Source: TWA4 sp051879215
GTDB taxonomy: Bacteria; Bacillota; Clostridia; Lachnospirales; Lachnospiraceae
NCBI GenBank assembly: GCA_051879215.1
Contig: JBJELP010000316.1
Coordinates: forward strand, 1-22,501
Length of the DNA stretch: 22,501 nucleotides
Direction: 5' to 3'
The stretch's first letter is position 1. Every line of letters begins with the position of its first letter. Under the pieces are notes generated by a model. The model had not been told where the DNA came from, ran no database searches, and saw nothing but the letters and a program-made list of their open reading frames with translations. The position numbers and the translations under genes were made by a program. Below are positions 8,293 through 15,073 of the stretch, piece after piece.

Positions 8293-8317
8293 AGATTATT
8301 CTTTCTAAATTATACCA
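8293..8317 (-). promoter_or_regulatory. Promoter of tetR with possible autoregulatory site
   Basis: On the minus strand an extended -10, TGGTATAAT, lies at 8309-8317, with no clear -35. The motif AGATTATTCTTTCTAA (plus-strand reading, 8293-8308) covers the expected transcription start and is an imperfect inverted repeat (TTAGA/TCTAA). Confidence 0.5.
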
Positions 8318-8382
8318 GCAAAATCATGTTTCTACCATAGCGAGGTTTTTCATTTTCTGTTTCCTTCTTTTCTTTTCAGTGC

Positions 8383-8388
8383 TATAAT
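8383..8388 (+). promoter_or_regulatory. -10 element of the alarmone synthetase gene
   Basis: A perfect TATAAT lies about 115 bases before the proposed start; a -35 is not obvious. Transcription from here would begin at about 8395 and exclude the longer possible start at 8391. Confidence 0.45.
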
Positions 8389-8501
8389 TTATGACGATAC
8401 AATATTTCACGCCGATCCGATTCTGGTATGCCTCCGCTGATTTGCATGAGACAAACCCGGCGTGTATGAAAACAGAAAAAACAGAAATGAGGAAATACAA
8501 T

Positions 8502-9233
8502 ATGGATATGACAGAGTTCATCACTCCCATGGTTGGAAATATCATGCAGTCTCAGGGCAATGCTGCTGCTTTAGCCCACCAGCTTTCCGCTTATTTTGAT
8601 GAAAATTCTCTTCAGAAAGCAAAGGAAAATCTGGAAGAATTGAAATCCCGCATGTCGTGCTATCAATGTGCGATCCTGGAAGTGGAAACAAAGTTCAAGG
8701 TATTAAATGAACGGTTTTCTCTGAATCATGAGCGCAACCCCATTGAAACCATAAAAACAAGGGTGAAATCACCGGAAAGCATCTGTGAAAAACTGAATCG
8801 GAAAAATCTTCCCTTTACACTGGAATCTCTGGACCAGATGCATGACATTGCAGGAATCCGTGTAATCTGTTCCTTTGTGGATGATATTTACATGCTGGCT
8901 GATTGTCTGCTGAAGCAGGATGATATCCGTCTTGTAGAGAAAAAAGATTACATTGCAAATCCCAAGGAAAATGGCTACCGCAGCCTTCATCTGATCGTGG
9001 AGGTTCCGATTTTCCTGGAAAATGAAAAACGCTGGATGAAAGTGGAAGTGCAGCTTCGGACAATCGCCATGGAATTCTGGGCAAACCTGGAACACAAACT
9101 CCGTTACAAGAAAAATCTTTCCGAGGACCTTTCCACGCTGACGGCTTCCGAGTTGTCTGAATGTGCGGAAATGAGTGCACAGCTGGATCTGAAGATGCAG
9201 AATATCCGAAATATTATTTATGGAAATTCATGA
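8502..9233 (+). CDS. Small alarmone synthetase ((p)ppGpp synthetase, RelQ-like)
   Basis: A 243-residue single-domain GTP/GDP pyrophosphokinase. The synthetase core is clear: DIAGIRVICSFVDDIYMLAD, then KDYIANPKENGYRSLHLIVEVP with the conserved GYRSLH, then VEVQLRTIAMEFWANLEHKL. There is no hydrolase, TGS or ACT domain, so it is a stand-alone synthetase of the RelQ/YjbM kind that makes (p)ppGpp from ATP and GTP or GDP in stress. A start 111 bases further upstream is possible but has no ribosome binding site and lies at the likely transcription start. At 8502, GAGG precedes the ATG by nine bases. It is transcribed away from tetR and is probably monocistronic. Confidence 0.9.
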   Translation: MDMTEFITPMVGNIMQSQGNAAALAHQLSAYFDENSLQKAKENLEELKSRMSCYQCAILEVETKFKVLNERFSLNHERNPIETIKTRVKSPESICEKLNRKNLPFTLESLDQMHDIAGIRVICSFVDDIYMLADCLLKQDDIRLVEKKDYIANPKENGYRSLHLIVEVPIFLENEKRWMKVEVQLRTIAMEFWANLEHKLRYKKNLSEDLSTLTASELSECAEMSAQLDLKMQNIRNIIYGNS

Positions 9234-9287
9234 TGATGGACTGACTGAATATACGATACCAGTCTTCCTTTCACGACCTGACCTTAT

Positions 9288-9333
9288 TGAAAAAACAATG
9301 CCCGTTATCGGCTGTATCGCTGATAACGGGCAT
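9288..9333 (-). terminator. Strong terminator between converging genes
   Basis: A perfect 12-bp stem (ATGCCCGTTATC and its complement, loop of 12) is followed by TGTTTTTTC on the minus strand, ending the aldo/keto reductase gene. On the plus strand only weak Ts follow, so it may also serve the alarmone synthetase gene. Confidence 0.88.
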
Positions 9334-9371
9334 AATCTTTATTCCTGTGGTTCAACAAATTGGCATATACT

Positions 9372-10496
9372 TTATCGTTCCAGTTCCTTTGCTGCTTCTT
9401 CCATAATGCTGATAATGGACAGATGCTGAGGACATACACTTTCACACTGGCCGCACTGGACGCAATCGGAGGGTTTTCCGGAACCGTCTCTTACCTCCAT
9501 GCCAAAGCTTCTTCCCACCGAGTCACTGTATGAATATACCCTGCAGGTATTCAGAAGCTTGATCATATTGGGAATCTTGATATCCTGCGGACATCCTTCC
9601 ACACAATAGCGGCAGGCGGTGCAGGCAACCGTAGGAATCCGGTTCAGTTTTTCCGTCACCTGTTCAATCAGCTTCTGCTCTTCTTCCGTCAAAGGTTCAA
9701 AATCCTTCATGACAGAGATATTGTCTTTCATCTGTTCTTCATTGGACATGCCGCTCAGTACTGTCAGAAGACCTTCATGGGATGCTGCAAAACGCAGAGC
9801 CCATGACGCATAGGATGCTTCCGGACGTGCTTTCTTCAGTGCTTCTCCCACATCATCACGAAGAATGGCCAGGCTTCCACCCTTTACCGGTTCCATGATG
9901 ATAACCGGCTTTCCGTGCTTTCTGGCAACTTCATATACACCCCGGGACTGTACCTTTTCATTTTCCCAGTCTGCATAATTAATCTGCAGCTGAACAAATT
10001 CCATCTCAGGATGTTTTGTCAGCAGTTCATCCAGCATTTCCGGGGTATCATGGAAAGAAAATCCTGCATGACGGATCAGTCCCTGGGCCTTCTTTTCCTG
10101 AAGCCATGCAAAGCAGTCAAATTTATCGTAAATTCCGATATTTTCCTGACTGATGGCATGAAGCAGATAGAAGTCAAAATACTGTGCACCGGTACGCTCC
10201 AGCTGGACCCGGAACAGTCTGTCCCTGTCTTCTTTGCTCTTTATCTCCCAGGCAGGGAGCTTGGTTGCCAGACAGAACTGTTCTCTGGGATAACGGGAAG
10301 TCAGAATTTCCTTCACCGCACACTCGGAATCACCTCCATCATATACATACGCTGTGTCAAAATAGTAAAATCCATTTGCCAGACAATCATCCACCATACG
10401 GCTTGCTGTTTCAATATCAATCTTTCCATCCTTCTTGGGAAGGCGCATCAAACCAAATCCCAGTTTGGGAACATCATATAAATTTTCAAGTTTCAT
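9372..10496 (-). CDS. Aldo/keto reductase with C-terminal 2x[4Fe-4S] ferredoxin domain
   Basis: A 374-residue two-domain protein. Residues 1-280 are an aldo/keto reductase barrel with the tetrad Asp47, Tyr52, Lys79 and His113. Residues 290-360 carry two classical 4Fe-4S motifs: Cys292, 295, 298 and 302 (CTACRYCVEGCP), and Cys345, 348, 351 and 355 (CVQCGQCESVCP). This fusion is widespread in strict anaerobes and usually annotated only as a predicted oxidoreductase; the clusters probably link the carbonyl chemistry to ferredoxin or other carriers. Substrate unknown. GGTGG lies nine bases before the ATG. It is monocistronic with a strong terminator. Its inferred leader of about 170 bases contains three 16-bp repeats. 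Confidence 0.92.
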   Translation of the reverse strand: MKLENLYDVPKLGFGLMRLPKKDGKIDIETASRMVDDCLANGFYYFDTAYVYDGGDSECAVKEILTSRYPREQFCLATKLPAWEIKSKEDRDRLFRVQLERTGAQYFDFYLLHAISQENIGIYDKFDCFAWLQEKKAQGLIRHAGFSFHDTPEMLDELLTKHPEMEFVQLQINYADWENEKVQSRGVYEVARKHGKPVIIMEPVKGGSLAILRDDVGEALKKARPEASYASWALRFAASHEGLLTVLSGMSNEEQMKDNISVMKDFEPLTEEEQKLIEQVTEKLNRIPTVACTACRYCVEGCPQDIKIPNMIKLLNTCRVYSYSDSVGRSFGMEVRDGSGKPSDCVQCGQCESVCPQHLSIISIMEEAAKELER

Positions 10497-10544
10497 TGCT
10501 ATAATCCACCTTTCTTTTATGTTTCAGCAGTCAAAAACTTCCTG

Positions 10545-10592
10545 ATTAATCAGTATCTGTATTAATGAGTATCTGTGTTAATCAGCATTTTG
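10545..10592. repeat. Three tandem 16-bp repeats in the leader of the ferredoxin-tailed reductase
   Basis: Consecutive units at 10545, 10561 and 10577: ATTAATCAGTATCTGT, ATTAATGAGTATCTGT and GTTAATCAGCATTTTG. The first two differ at one base. They lie between the promoter and the start of the minus-strand reductase and could be a multi-site operator. Confidence 0.85.
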
Positions 10593-10672
10593 AACATTCC
10601 TTTATAAAAACGCAAAATTGCGAAAGAACCTATTTTTCGAAAACCGATATGACTGCTTCTTTCTCACCTGAA

Positions 10673-10702
10673 ATTATATCGTATCCGGTCAGGTTATTGC
10701 AA
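10673..10702 (-). promoter_or_regulatory. Promoter of the ferredoxin-tailed aldo/keto reductase
   Basis: On the minus strand TTGCAA is followed after 18 bases by a perfect TATAAT. The implied 5' leader is about 170 bases long. Confidence 0.7.
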
Positions 10703-10712
10703 CGTTTTGTTT

Positions 10713-10852
10713 AGAAGGAGGCAGAAATAACGGAAACATACTGTTATTTCATCTATCTGATACCAAATATTGCCAACACATGCGCTATTTTTTATCACAT
10801 TTTTCTTTTATTCGACAGATATGAGTATATTTTTTATAAAAATTATCAATAG
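10713..10852 (+). other. Gene-like unit: strong SD and 41-codon frame without a normal start
   Basis: AGAAGGAGG at 10713-10721 is a near-perfect ribosome binding site, but no ATG, GTG or TTG follows at useful spacing. Five bases later an ATA codon (10727) begins a frame open for 41 codons to TAG at 10852. It would encode a hydrophobic, aromatic-rich peptide (ITETYCYFIYLIPNIANT at the start). A terminator follows at 10877-10923. It may be a small-peptide gene with a rare start, a decayed gene, or chance. Confidence 0.3.
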
Positions 10853-10876
10853 ATATCTGACGTCCTCTCTGTTACA

Positions 10877-10923
10877 CTAAAAAAGCATTCTCCACAGAAT
10901 ATAATTCCATACAGAATGCTTTT
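10877..10923. terminator. Bidirectional terminator-like hairpin inside a divergent region
   Basis: An 11-bp perfect stem (AAAAGCATTCT and its complement) with a 21-base loop has six Ts on the minus-strand side and four on the plus side. Both flanking genes are transcribed away from it, so it must end some other transcript or act as an attenuator for the downstream plus-strand gene. Confidence 0.65.
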
Positions 10924-11011
10924 ACAAATTCATTTGTACCATGATGTAAAATCCTTTTGAAACCTGAATCATAATATATTTTGATTGTCTTCATATGGAG
11001 GTTCAGACAAT

Positions 11012-11650
11012 TTGAGAAAGAAATCACATATTAATCTTGCCAGTTATCTGACATACCAGCAGTTTCCCTTTCTTCTCCTCTCCCATCGCTACAGTTTTTA
11101 CACCGGCAGTATCCTCCCGGATTGTCGTCCGTCTTTTCTGACCACACCCCATGATATGGATCATACACTCCCTCTGGTTCAGAAACAGATGGAACACTTT
11201 TTAATATGCCGTGCAAATTCTTCAGATCAGAAACTGAACCGCAGAGAAGCCGTTGCCATCGGACAGATCCTTCATTATATCGCTGACTACTTCACCTGGC
11301 CTCATAATGCAGCATATCCTGGTTCTCTGGCAGACCACTGCATTTATGAAAAGAATCTGAAATTTGAACTGCGCCGCTATATCCAGCAGGTAAAAACGGA
11401 AGGCCTGACCTCTGAACCGGAACTGGAATCCGAAACATGGAATACCGGCTCTTCCGGGTATCAGACCATTTCAGAAATCCGGGATCGTATCATCGATTCC
11501 CTTCAGGAAATCCACGAGGAATATCTGCAGTTATCCGATCATTCCGTGGAAAGTGACTGTTTCTATATTATAAAAGCATCACGCATGGTCGTATATCAGC
11601 TGCTGTTCCAGATGAATCCCTCCTGTGAGGTATGGGCTGCTGCATGTTGA
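11012..11650 (+). CDS. Zinc-dependent phospholipase C-like protein
   Basis: A 212-residue protein with the metal-binding signature of the alpha-toxin/PLC-type zinc phospholipase family. Visible are FYTGSILPDCRPSF, HDMDH (His47 and His51) and HYIADYFTWPH (His88, Asp92 and His98). The His-x3-Asp-x5-His spacing equals that of alpha-toxin His126/Asp130/His136. No signal peptide is evident, and the protein is shorter than the secreted toxins and lacks a C2 domain. This fits the intracellular PLC-like proteins common in Clostridia, whose function is unknown. The start is chosen as TTG at 11012 because GGAGG lies ten bases upstream, inside a longer possible frame starting at 10985. It is monocistronic, with a strong terminator. 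Confidence 0.82.
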   Translation: MRKKSHINLASYLTYQQFPFLLLSHRYSFYTGSILPDCRPSFLTTPHDMDHTLPLVQKQMEHFLICRANSSDQKLNRREAVAIGQILHYIADYFTWPHNAAYPGSLADHCIYEKNLKFELRRYIQQVKTEGLTSEPELESETWNTGSSGYQTISEIRDRIIDSLQEIHEEYLQLSDHSVESDCFYIIKASRMVVYQLLFQMNPSCEVWAAAC

Positions 11651-11692
11651 TCTCATATGCATATCTGCACCTTGCTGTACTTTTAACCAAAC

Positions 11693-11735
11693 TGCCGCAC
11701 CTGTCCCAAAAAGTCACAGGTGCGGCAATATTTTT
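11693..11735 (+). terminator. Rho-independent terminator after the phospholipase-like gene
   Basis: A perfect 12-bp GC-rich stem (TGCCGCACCTGT and its complement, loop of 11) is followed by ATATTTTTC. Confidence 0.92.
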
Positions 11736-12030
11736 CTTTGGAATTTTGGATATTCAGGCTCGTCATCCAGCTTTTTTGACCAATCCAGTCTCCCCACCTT
11801 ATATTTCACAAGCTCGTTTGGATTTTTTTGTTCCTTTCAGACCTCTTTTAACCATTTTTTGCTCTCAGATTACTTTTTCCGGTACTTTTCTGTGATTTTC
11901 TTTGGAATTTTGGATATTCTTGCTCGTCATCCAGCTCTTTTGACCAATCCAGTCTCCCCTCTCTACATTTCAACGGTTCATTTGGATTTTTTCTCACCTT
12001 TTTCTTCCCTTTTGACCATTTTCCATATTA
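11732..12030. repeat. Two direct repeat copies, 164-bp period, pyrimidine-rich
   Basis: A 64-base block at 11732-11795 recurs at 11896-11959 with about four differences (shared landmarks GGAATTTTGGATATTC and TTGACCAATCCAGTCTCCCC). Similarity continues more weakly for about 70 bases after each copy. No credible coding frame runs through both. This is non-coding, repeat-derived DNA of unknown origin. Confidence 0.85.
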
Positions 12031-12110
12031 CAGAGAGGCTGGCGCATTTGATTGTAGTGTGCCCCATTTTTCTTTGTTCCCCCCCCCTTAGTATACCTCC
12101 CCCAGTGAAA
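12031..12110. other. Intergenic DNA with a C9 homopolymer
   Basis: No gene is visible between the direct repeats and the palindromic element. It contains a run of nine Cs near 12080-12088, of a kind prone to length variation. Confidence 0.6.
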
Positions 12111-12293
12111 GCCCATATATCTCCTTTAAGGGACCATTTCAAACGCCGGTTCTTAGCGATCGGACTTCCTGAATGGAAGTTCGAGAGTTTAGAATCCGCT
12201 GCGTTTGAACCTGAACGAGAGTGTGTCCCGGAAGGAGATATAGGGGTTGAAACGGGAACTGGACAAATGTGTCCCAGATGGAGATATATGGGC
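12111..12293. repeat. 183-bp palindromic element with 14-bp inverted ends
   Basis: GCCCATATATCTCC (12111-12124) and its exact complement GGAGATATATGGGC (12280-12293) bound the element; an inner GGGAC/GTCCC pair (12130-12134 / 12271-12275) lies in register. Inside are a TTCAAACGC/GCGTTTGAA pair (12138-12146 / 12201-12209) and an apical stem CGGACTTCC-TGAAT-GGAAGTTCG (12161-12183). TGAAA directly flanks both ends. It may be a MITE-like element, a dispersed intergenic repeat, or a structured RNA. Confidence 0.7.
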
Positions 12294-12312
12294 TGAAACG
12301 GAAACTGGACAA
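12221..12312. repeat. 46-bp tandem repeat, two copies
   Basis: Units 12221-12266 and 12267-12312 differ at about six positions (shared landmarks TGTGTCCC, GGAGATATA and ACTGGACAA). It overlaps the right end of the palindromic element. Confidence 0.85.
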
Positions 12313-12336
12313 GGGGCTGTCAAACGACAGCCCCTT
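12311..12336 (-). terminator. Hairpin downstream of nrdD, terminator-like without U-tract
   Basis: A perfect 11-bp stem (AAGGGGCTGTC and its complement, loop AAAC or GTTT) lies about 30 bases after the nrdD stop. No T-run follows on either strand, so it may protect the 3' end or need help to terminate. Confidence 0.5.
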
Positions 12337-12367
12337 GTACTCTTTCAAACTGCTCAGCAGCTTTTTT

Positions 12368-14884
12368 TTAACCGGCCAGCCGGTCCACATACTTTTTGAT
12401 ATTGGATGGATTGGCAAAGCGATGGGTTCCGCTTTCATCCTGTACAATCAGCGTGGGGGCCTGTCGAATGCCATATTTCTCTGTCAGTTCCGGATGATCT
12501 GCCGCATTGATTACACGGTAGTCCACACCTTCCAGAAAACCTTTGGCAATCCGGCAGTTGGGACAGGTTTCCGTAACAAACAGATAGCGGTTTACGGTAT
12601 CTGTATCTGTATTCCCTGCTGTATCCATCATGGAACTTACTTCCGCTGTTTCCATCATAAAATTTCCTTCTGCCGTATTCATCATGAAACTTCTTTCTGA
12701 CATACCCGCCATGGAACTTACTTCCGCCGTTTTCTCCGGCGCATTTTCCACAACGGAAGCCATTTCTGCCTGTGTTTTCCACATGGATTCTTTCTTTTCC
12801 GCAGACTCGGTTCTTTTATCTGTCTTATAGGTTACACGGTGTTTGTATTCCTGTGTCTTGCCTTCATTCCAGTTCTGTACAGGTCGATAATAGCCTGTGA
12901 TACGGGAGTAGATTTCTGTTTTCTGTCCACAGATGGGGCAGACTGCCTGCTCGCCGTTTATGTATCCATGTTCCCGACAGATGGAGTAAGTGGGGGACAG
13001 GGTGTAATAGGGAAGCTTGTAGTTTTCTGCAATTACCCGTACCAGTTTGGCTGCAGATTCCCAGTCGGTAAGACGTTCGCCCAGGAAGGCATGGAATACG
13101 GTTCCTGATGTATAAAGGGTCTGAAGCTCATCCTGAATATCCAGCGCCTCAAAAATATCTTCCGTGAAACCAACCGGCAGATGGGAACTGTTGGTATAAT
13201 AAGGAGTTTCTCCCTCACCTCCGGCTGTGATAATATCCGGATAACGTTCCACATCGTGTTTTGCAAGACGATAAGCGGTGGATTCCGCCGGAGTTGCTTC
13301 CAGATTGTAGAGATCGCCGTACTGCTCCTGATAGTCGGACAGCCGCTCTCTCATATGATTCAGCACATCCTTCGTGAATTTCTGACAGGATTCATGGGTC
13401 ATGTCTTCACGGATCCATTTTGCATTCAGACCGGCTTCATTCATACCCAGAAGTCCGATGGTGGAAAAATGATTGTCAAAGGTGCCGAGATACTTTTTCG
13501 TATAGGGATACAGACCGCCCTCCAGCAGCTTTGTAATCACATCACGCTTGATTTTCAGGGATCTGGCTGCAATATCCATCAGATGATCCAGACGTTTATA
13601 AAAATCCGCTTCATCTTCTGCCAGATAAGCGATACGGGGCATATTGATGGTTACAACACCAACAGAACCGGTGCTTTCACCGGATCCAAAGAAACCGCCG
13701 GTTTTCTTACGCAGTTCCCGAAGATCCAGACGCAGACGGCAGCACATGCTCCGTACATCACTGGGTTCCATATCACTGTTGATATAATTGGAAAAATACG
13801 GTGTACCGTACTTGGCTGTCATCTCAAAAAGAAGACGATTGTTTTCGGTATCGGACCAGTCAAAATCACTGGTAATGGAATAGGTTGGAATGGGATACTG
13901 GAAACCGCGTCCGTTGTAATCGCCTTCCAGCATAGTTTCAATAAATGCCTTATTGACCATATCCATTTCCTTCTTACAGTCTTTATAGCAGAAATCCATT
14001 TCTTTTCCGCCAACGATGGCCGGCAGTTCTGCCAGATCGGCAGGAACGGTCCAGTCCAGTGTAATGTTAGAAAATGGTGCCTGCGTACCCCAGCGGCTGG
14101 GTGTATTGACACCGTAAACAAAAGACTGAATACACTGCAGAACCTCTTTATAGCTCAGGTTATCAACTTTGACAAAGGGAGCCAGATAGGTATCAAAGGA
14201 AGAAAATGCCTGTGCACCTGCCCATTCGTTCTGCATAATGCCAAGGAAATTCACCATCTGGTTGCAGAGTACGGAAAGATGTTTTGCAGGACCGGAGGTA
14301 ATCTTTCCTGTAATTCCTCCCAGACCTTCCTGAATCAGCTGTTTCAGGGACCAGCCTGCACAATACCCTGTCAGCATGGACAGATCGTGCAGATGAATGT
14401 CTGCATTGCGGTGTGCCTGCGCAATTTCTTCATCATATACTTCTGAAAGCCAGTAGTTTGCGGTAATGGCACCGGAATTGCTGAGGATCAGGCCGCCAAC
14501 GGAATAGGTAACCGTTGAATTCTCCTTTACCCGCCAGTCTTCCACTTTCAGATAATTGTCCACCACATCCTTATAATTCAGCAGCTCGGAATGCATGTTG
14601 CGCATCTTCTCCCGCTGCTTTCGATAGAGGATATATGCCTTTGCAACATCGGTATATCCGGTCCGTTCCAGCACACGCTCCACACAATCCTGAATCTCTT
14701 CCACGGAAATTCTGTTGTCATGAATATACTTTCGGAATTCTGATGTTACCTGTAATGCAAGTAAATTTAAGATTTCTTCATTGTAAAAACTCTCTGTTGC
14801 AATAAATGCCTTTTCAATTGCACCTTTGATTTTGCCCAGTTCAAACTCAGCGATCTCGCCGTCACGTTTCTGAACACTTAACAT
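12368..14884 (-). CDS. nrdD: Anaerobic (class III) ribonucleoside-triphosphate reductase with fused thioredoxin-like domain
   Basis: An 838-residue protein that reduces NTPs to dNTPs using a glycyl radical. Residues 1-90 form the ATP cone (MLSVQKRDGEIAEFELGKIK). The central part is the catalytic barrel. Cys636/His639 and Cys649/Cys652 form the zinc site. Gly664 in RITGYYRP is the expected radical site, followed by the usual QNWNEGK. The family normally ends about there. Here a linker (about 690-765) with four 9-residue repeats leads to a C-terminal domain, RYLFVTETCPNCRIAKGF, whose Cys774-Pro-Asn-Cys777 resembles a glutaredoxin/NrdH active site. This domain could regenerate the reductase or act as its own reductant. 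GGAGG is ten bases before the ATG. Two NrdR boxes and a strong promoter lie upstream. nrdG is 3.3 kb away. Confidence 0.96.
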   Translation of the reverse strand: MLSVQKRDGEIAEFELGKIKGAIEKAFIATESFYNEEILNLLALQVTSEFRKYIHDNRISVEEIQDCVERVLERTGYTDVAKAYILYRKQREKMRNMHSELLNYKDVVDNYLKVEDWRVKENSTVTYSVGGLILSNSGAITANYWLSEVYDEEIAQAHRNADIHLHDLSMLTGYCAGWSLKQLIQEGLGGITGKITSGPAKHLSVLCNQMVNFLGIMQNEWAGAQAFSSFDTYLAPFVKVDNLSYKEVLQCIQSFVYGVNTPSRWGTQAPFSNITLDWTVPADLAELPAIVGGKEMDFCYKDCKKEMDMVNKAFIETMLEGDYNGRGFQYPIPTYSITSDFDWSDTENNRLLFEMTAKYGTPYFSNYINSDMEPSDVRSMCCRLRLDLRELRKKTGGFFGSGESTGSVGVVTINMPRIAYLAEDEADFYKRLDHLMDIAARSLKIKRDVITKLLEGGLYPYTKKYLGTFDNHFSTIGLLGMNEAGLNAKWIREDMTHESCQKFTKDVLNHMRERLSDYQEQYGDLYNLEATPAESTAYRLAKHDVERYPDIITAGGEGETPYYTNSSHLPVGFTEDIFEALDIQDELQTLYTSGTVFHAFLGERLTDWESAAKLVRVIAENYKLPYYTLSPTYSICREHGYINGEQAVCPICGQKTEIYSRITGYYRPVQNWNEGKTQEYKHRVTYKTDKRTESAEKKESMWKTQAEMASVVENAPEKTAEVSSMAGMSERSFMMNTAEGNFMMETAEVSSMMDTAGNTDTDTVNRYLFVTETCPNCRIAKGFLEGVDYRVINAADHPELTEKYGIRQAPTLIVQDESGTHRFANPSNIKKYVDRLAG
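12620..12727 (-). repeat. 27-bp minisatellite (4 units) within nrdD
   Basis: It encodes residues 720-755 as AEVSSMAGM, SERSFMMNT, AEGNFMMET and AEVSSMMDT. The first and last units share nearly the same DNA (CATGGAACTTACTTCCGC, plus strand). It lies in the linker to the thioredoxin-like domain and changes length in steps of nine residues without breaking the frame. Confidence 0.9.
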
Positions 14885-14945
14885 CCGGTCATAACCTCCA
14901 TATCACACTTCAAATTCACCGTCTGCACATGGGTGAGTGAAACAA

Positions 14946-14974
14946 ATTATACCAGTCCGAAATTGTGGAGTCAA
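14946..14974 (-). promoter_or_regulatory. nrdD promoter
   Basis: On the minus strand TTGACT is followed after exactly 17 bases by TATAAT. The predicted transcript starts near 14939, about 55 bases before the nrdD start. Confidence 0.85.
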
Positions 14975-14977
14975 TAT

Positions 14978-15010
14978 AAAAAAGTACAATATCTAAGCAT
15001 TGTACTTTTT
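14978..15010 (-). terminator. AT-rich terminator-like hairpin after hflX
   Basis: A 12-bp stem (AAAAAGTACAAT and its complement, loop of eight) with six Ts on the minus strand lies about 65 bases after the hflX stop. Its low GC makes it weaker than the other terminators here. Confidence 0.5.
14984..14999. promoter_or_regulatory. NrdR box 2 (degenerate), nrdD
   Basis: The core CAATATCTAA matches the NrdR core C-W-A-T-A-T-A-T-W-G at eight of ten positions. Its centre is exactly 31 bp from box 1, the usual phasing of NrdR box pairs. It overlaps the hairpin proposed to end hflX. Confidence 0.65.
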
Positions 15011-15011
15011 A

Positions 15012-15033
15012 AATACACTATATATAGTGTATT
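15012..15033. promoter_or_regulatory. NrdR box 1 (perfect), nrdD
   Basis: ACACTATATATAGTGT (15015-15030) matches the NrdR consensus at every position and lies in a perfect 22-bp palindrome. NrdR is the ATP/dATP-sensing repressor of ribonucleotide reductase genes. Confidence 0.9.
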
Positions 15034-15073
15034 GACTTTATTCAAAATCCGTGTGGCAAAATACAGCCATGTG

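Noticed and set aside
8391..8501. Longer start for the alarmone synthetase
   Set aside because: No ribosome binding site and it lies at or before the likely transcription start set by TATAAT at 8383.
11625..12296. Plus-strand frame through the repeat region
   Set aside because: It runs across the terminator, both direct repeats and the palindromic element; the apparent repeats in the peptide only reflect the DNA repeats.
12221..12312. CRISPR-like repeat array
   Set aside because: Only two adjacent 46-bp copies with no spacers and no cas genes.
13181..14446. 421-codon plus-strand open frame opposite nrdD
   Set aside because: It lies fully antisense to the clear nrdD gene; its product is rich in Cys, His and Phe as expected of a complement of coding DNA and shows no family motif.
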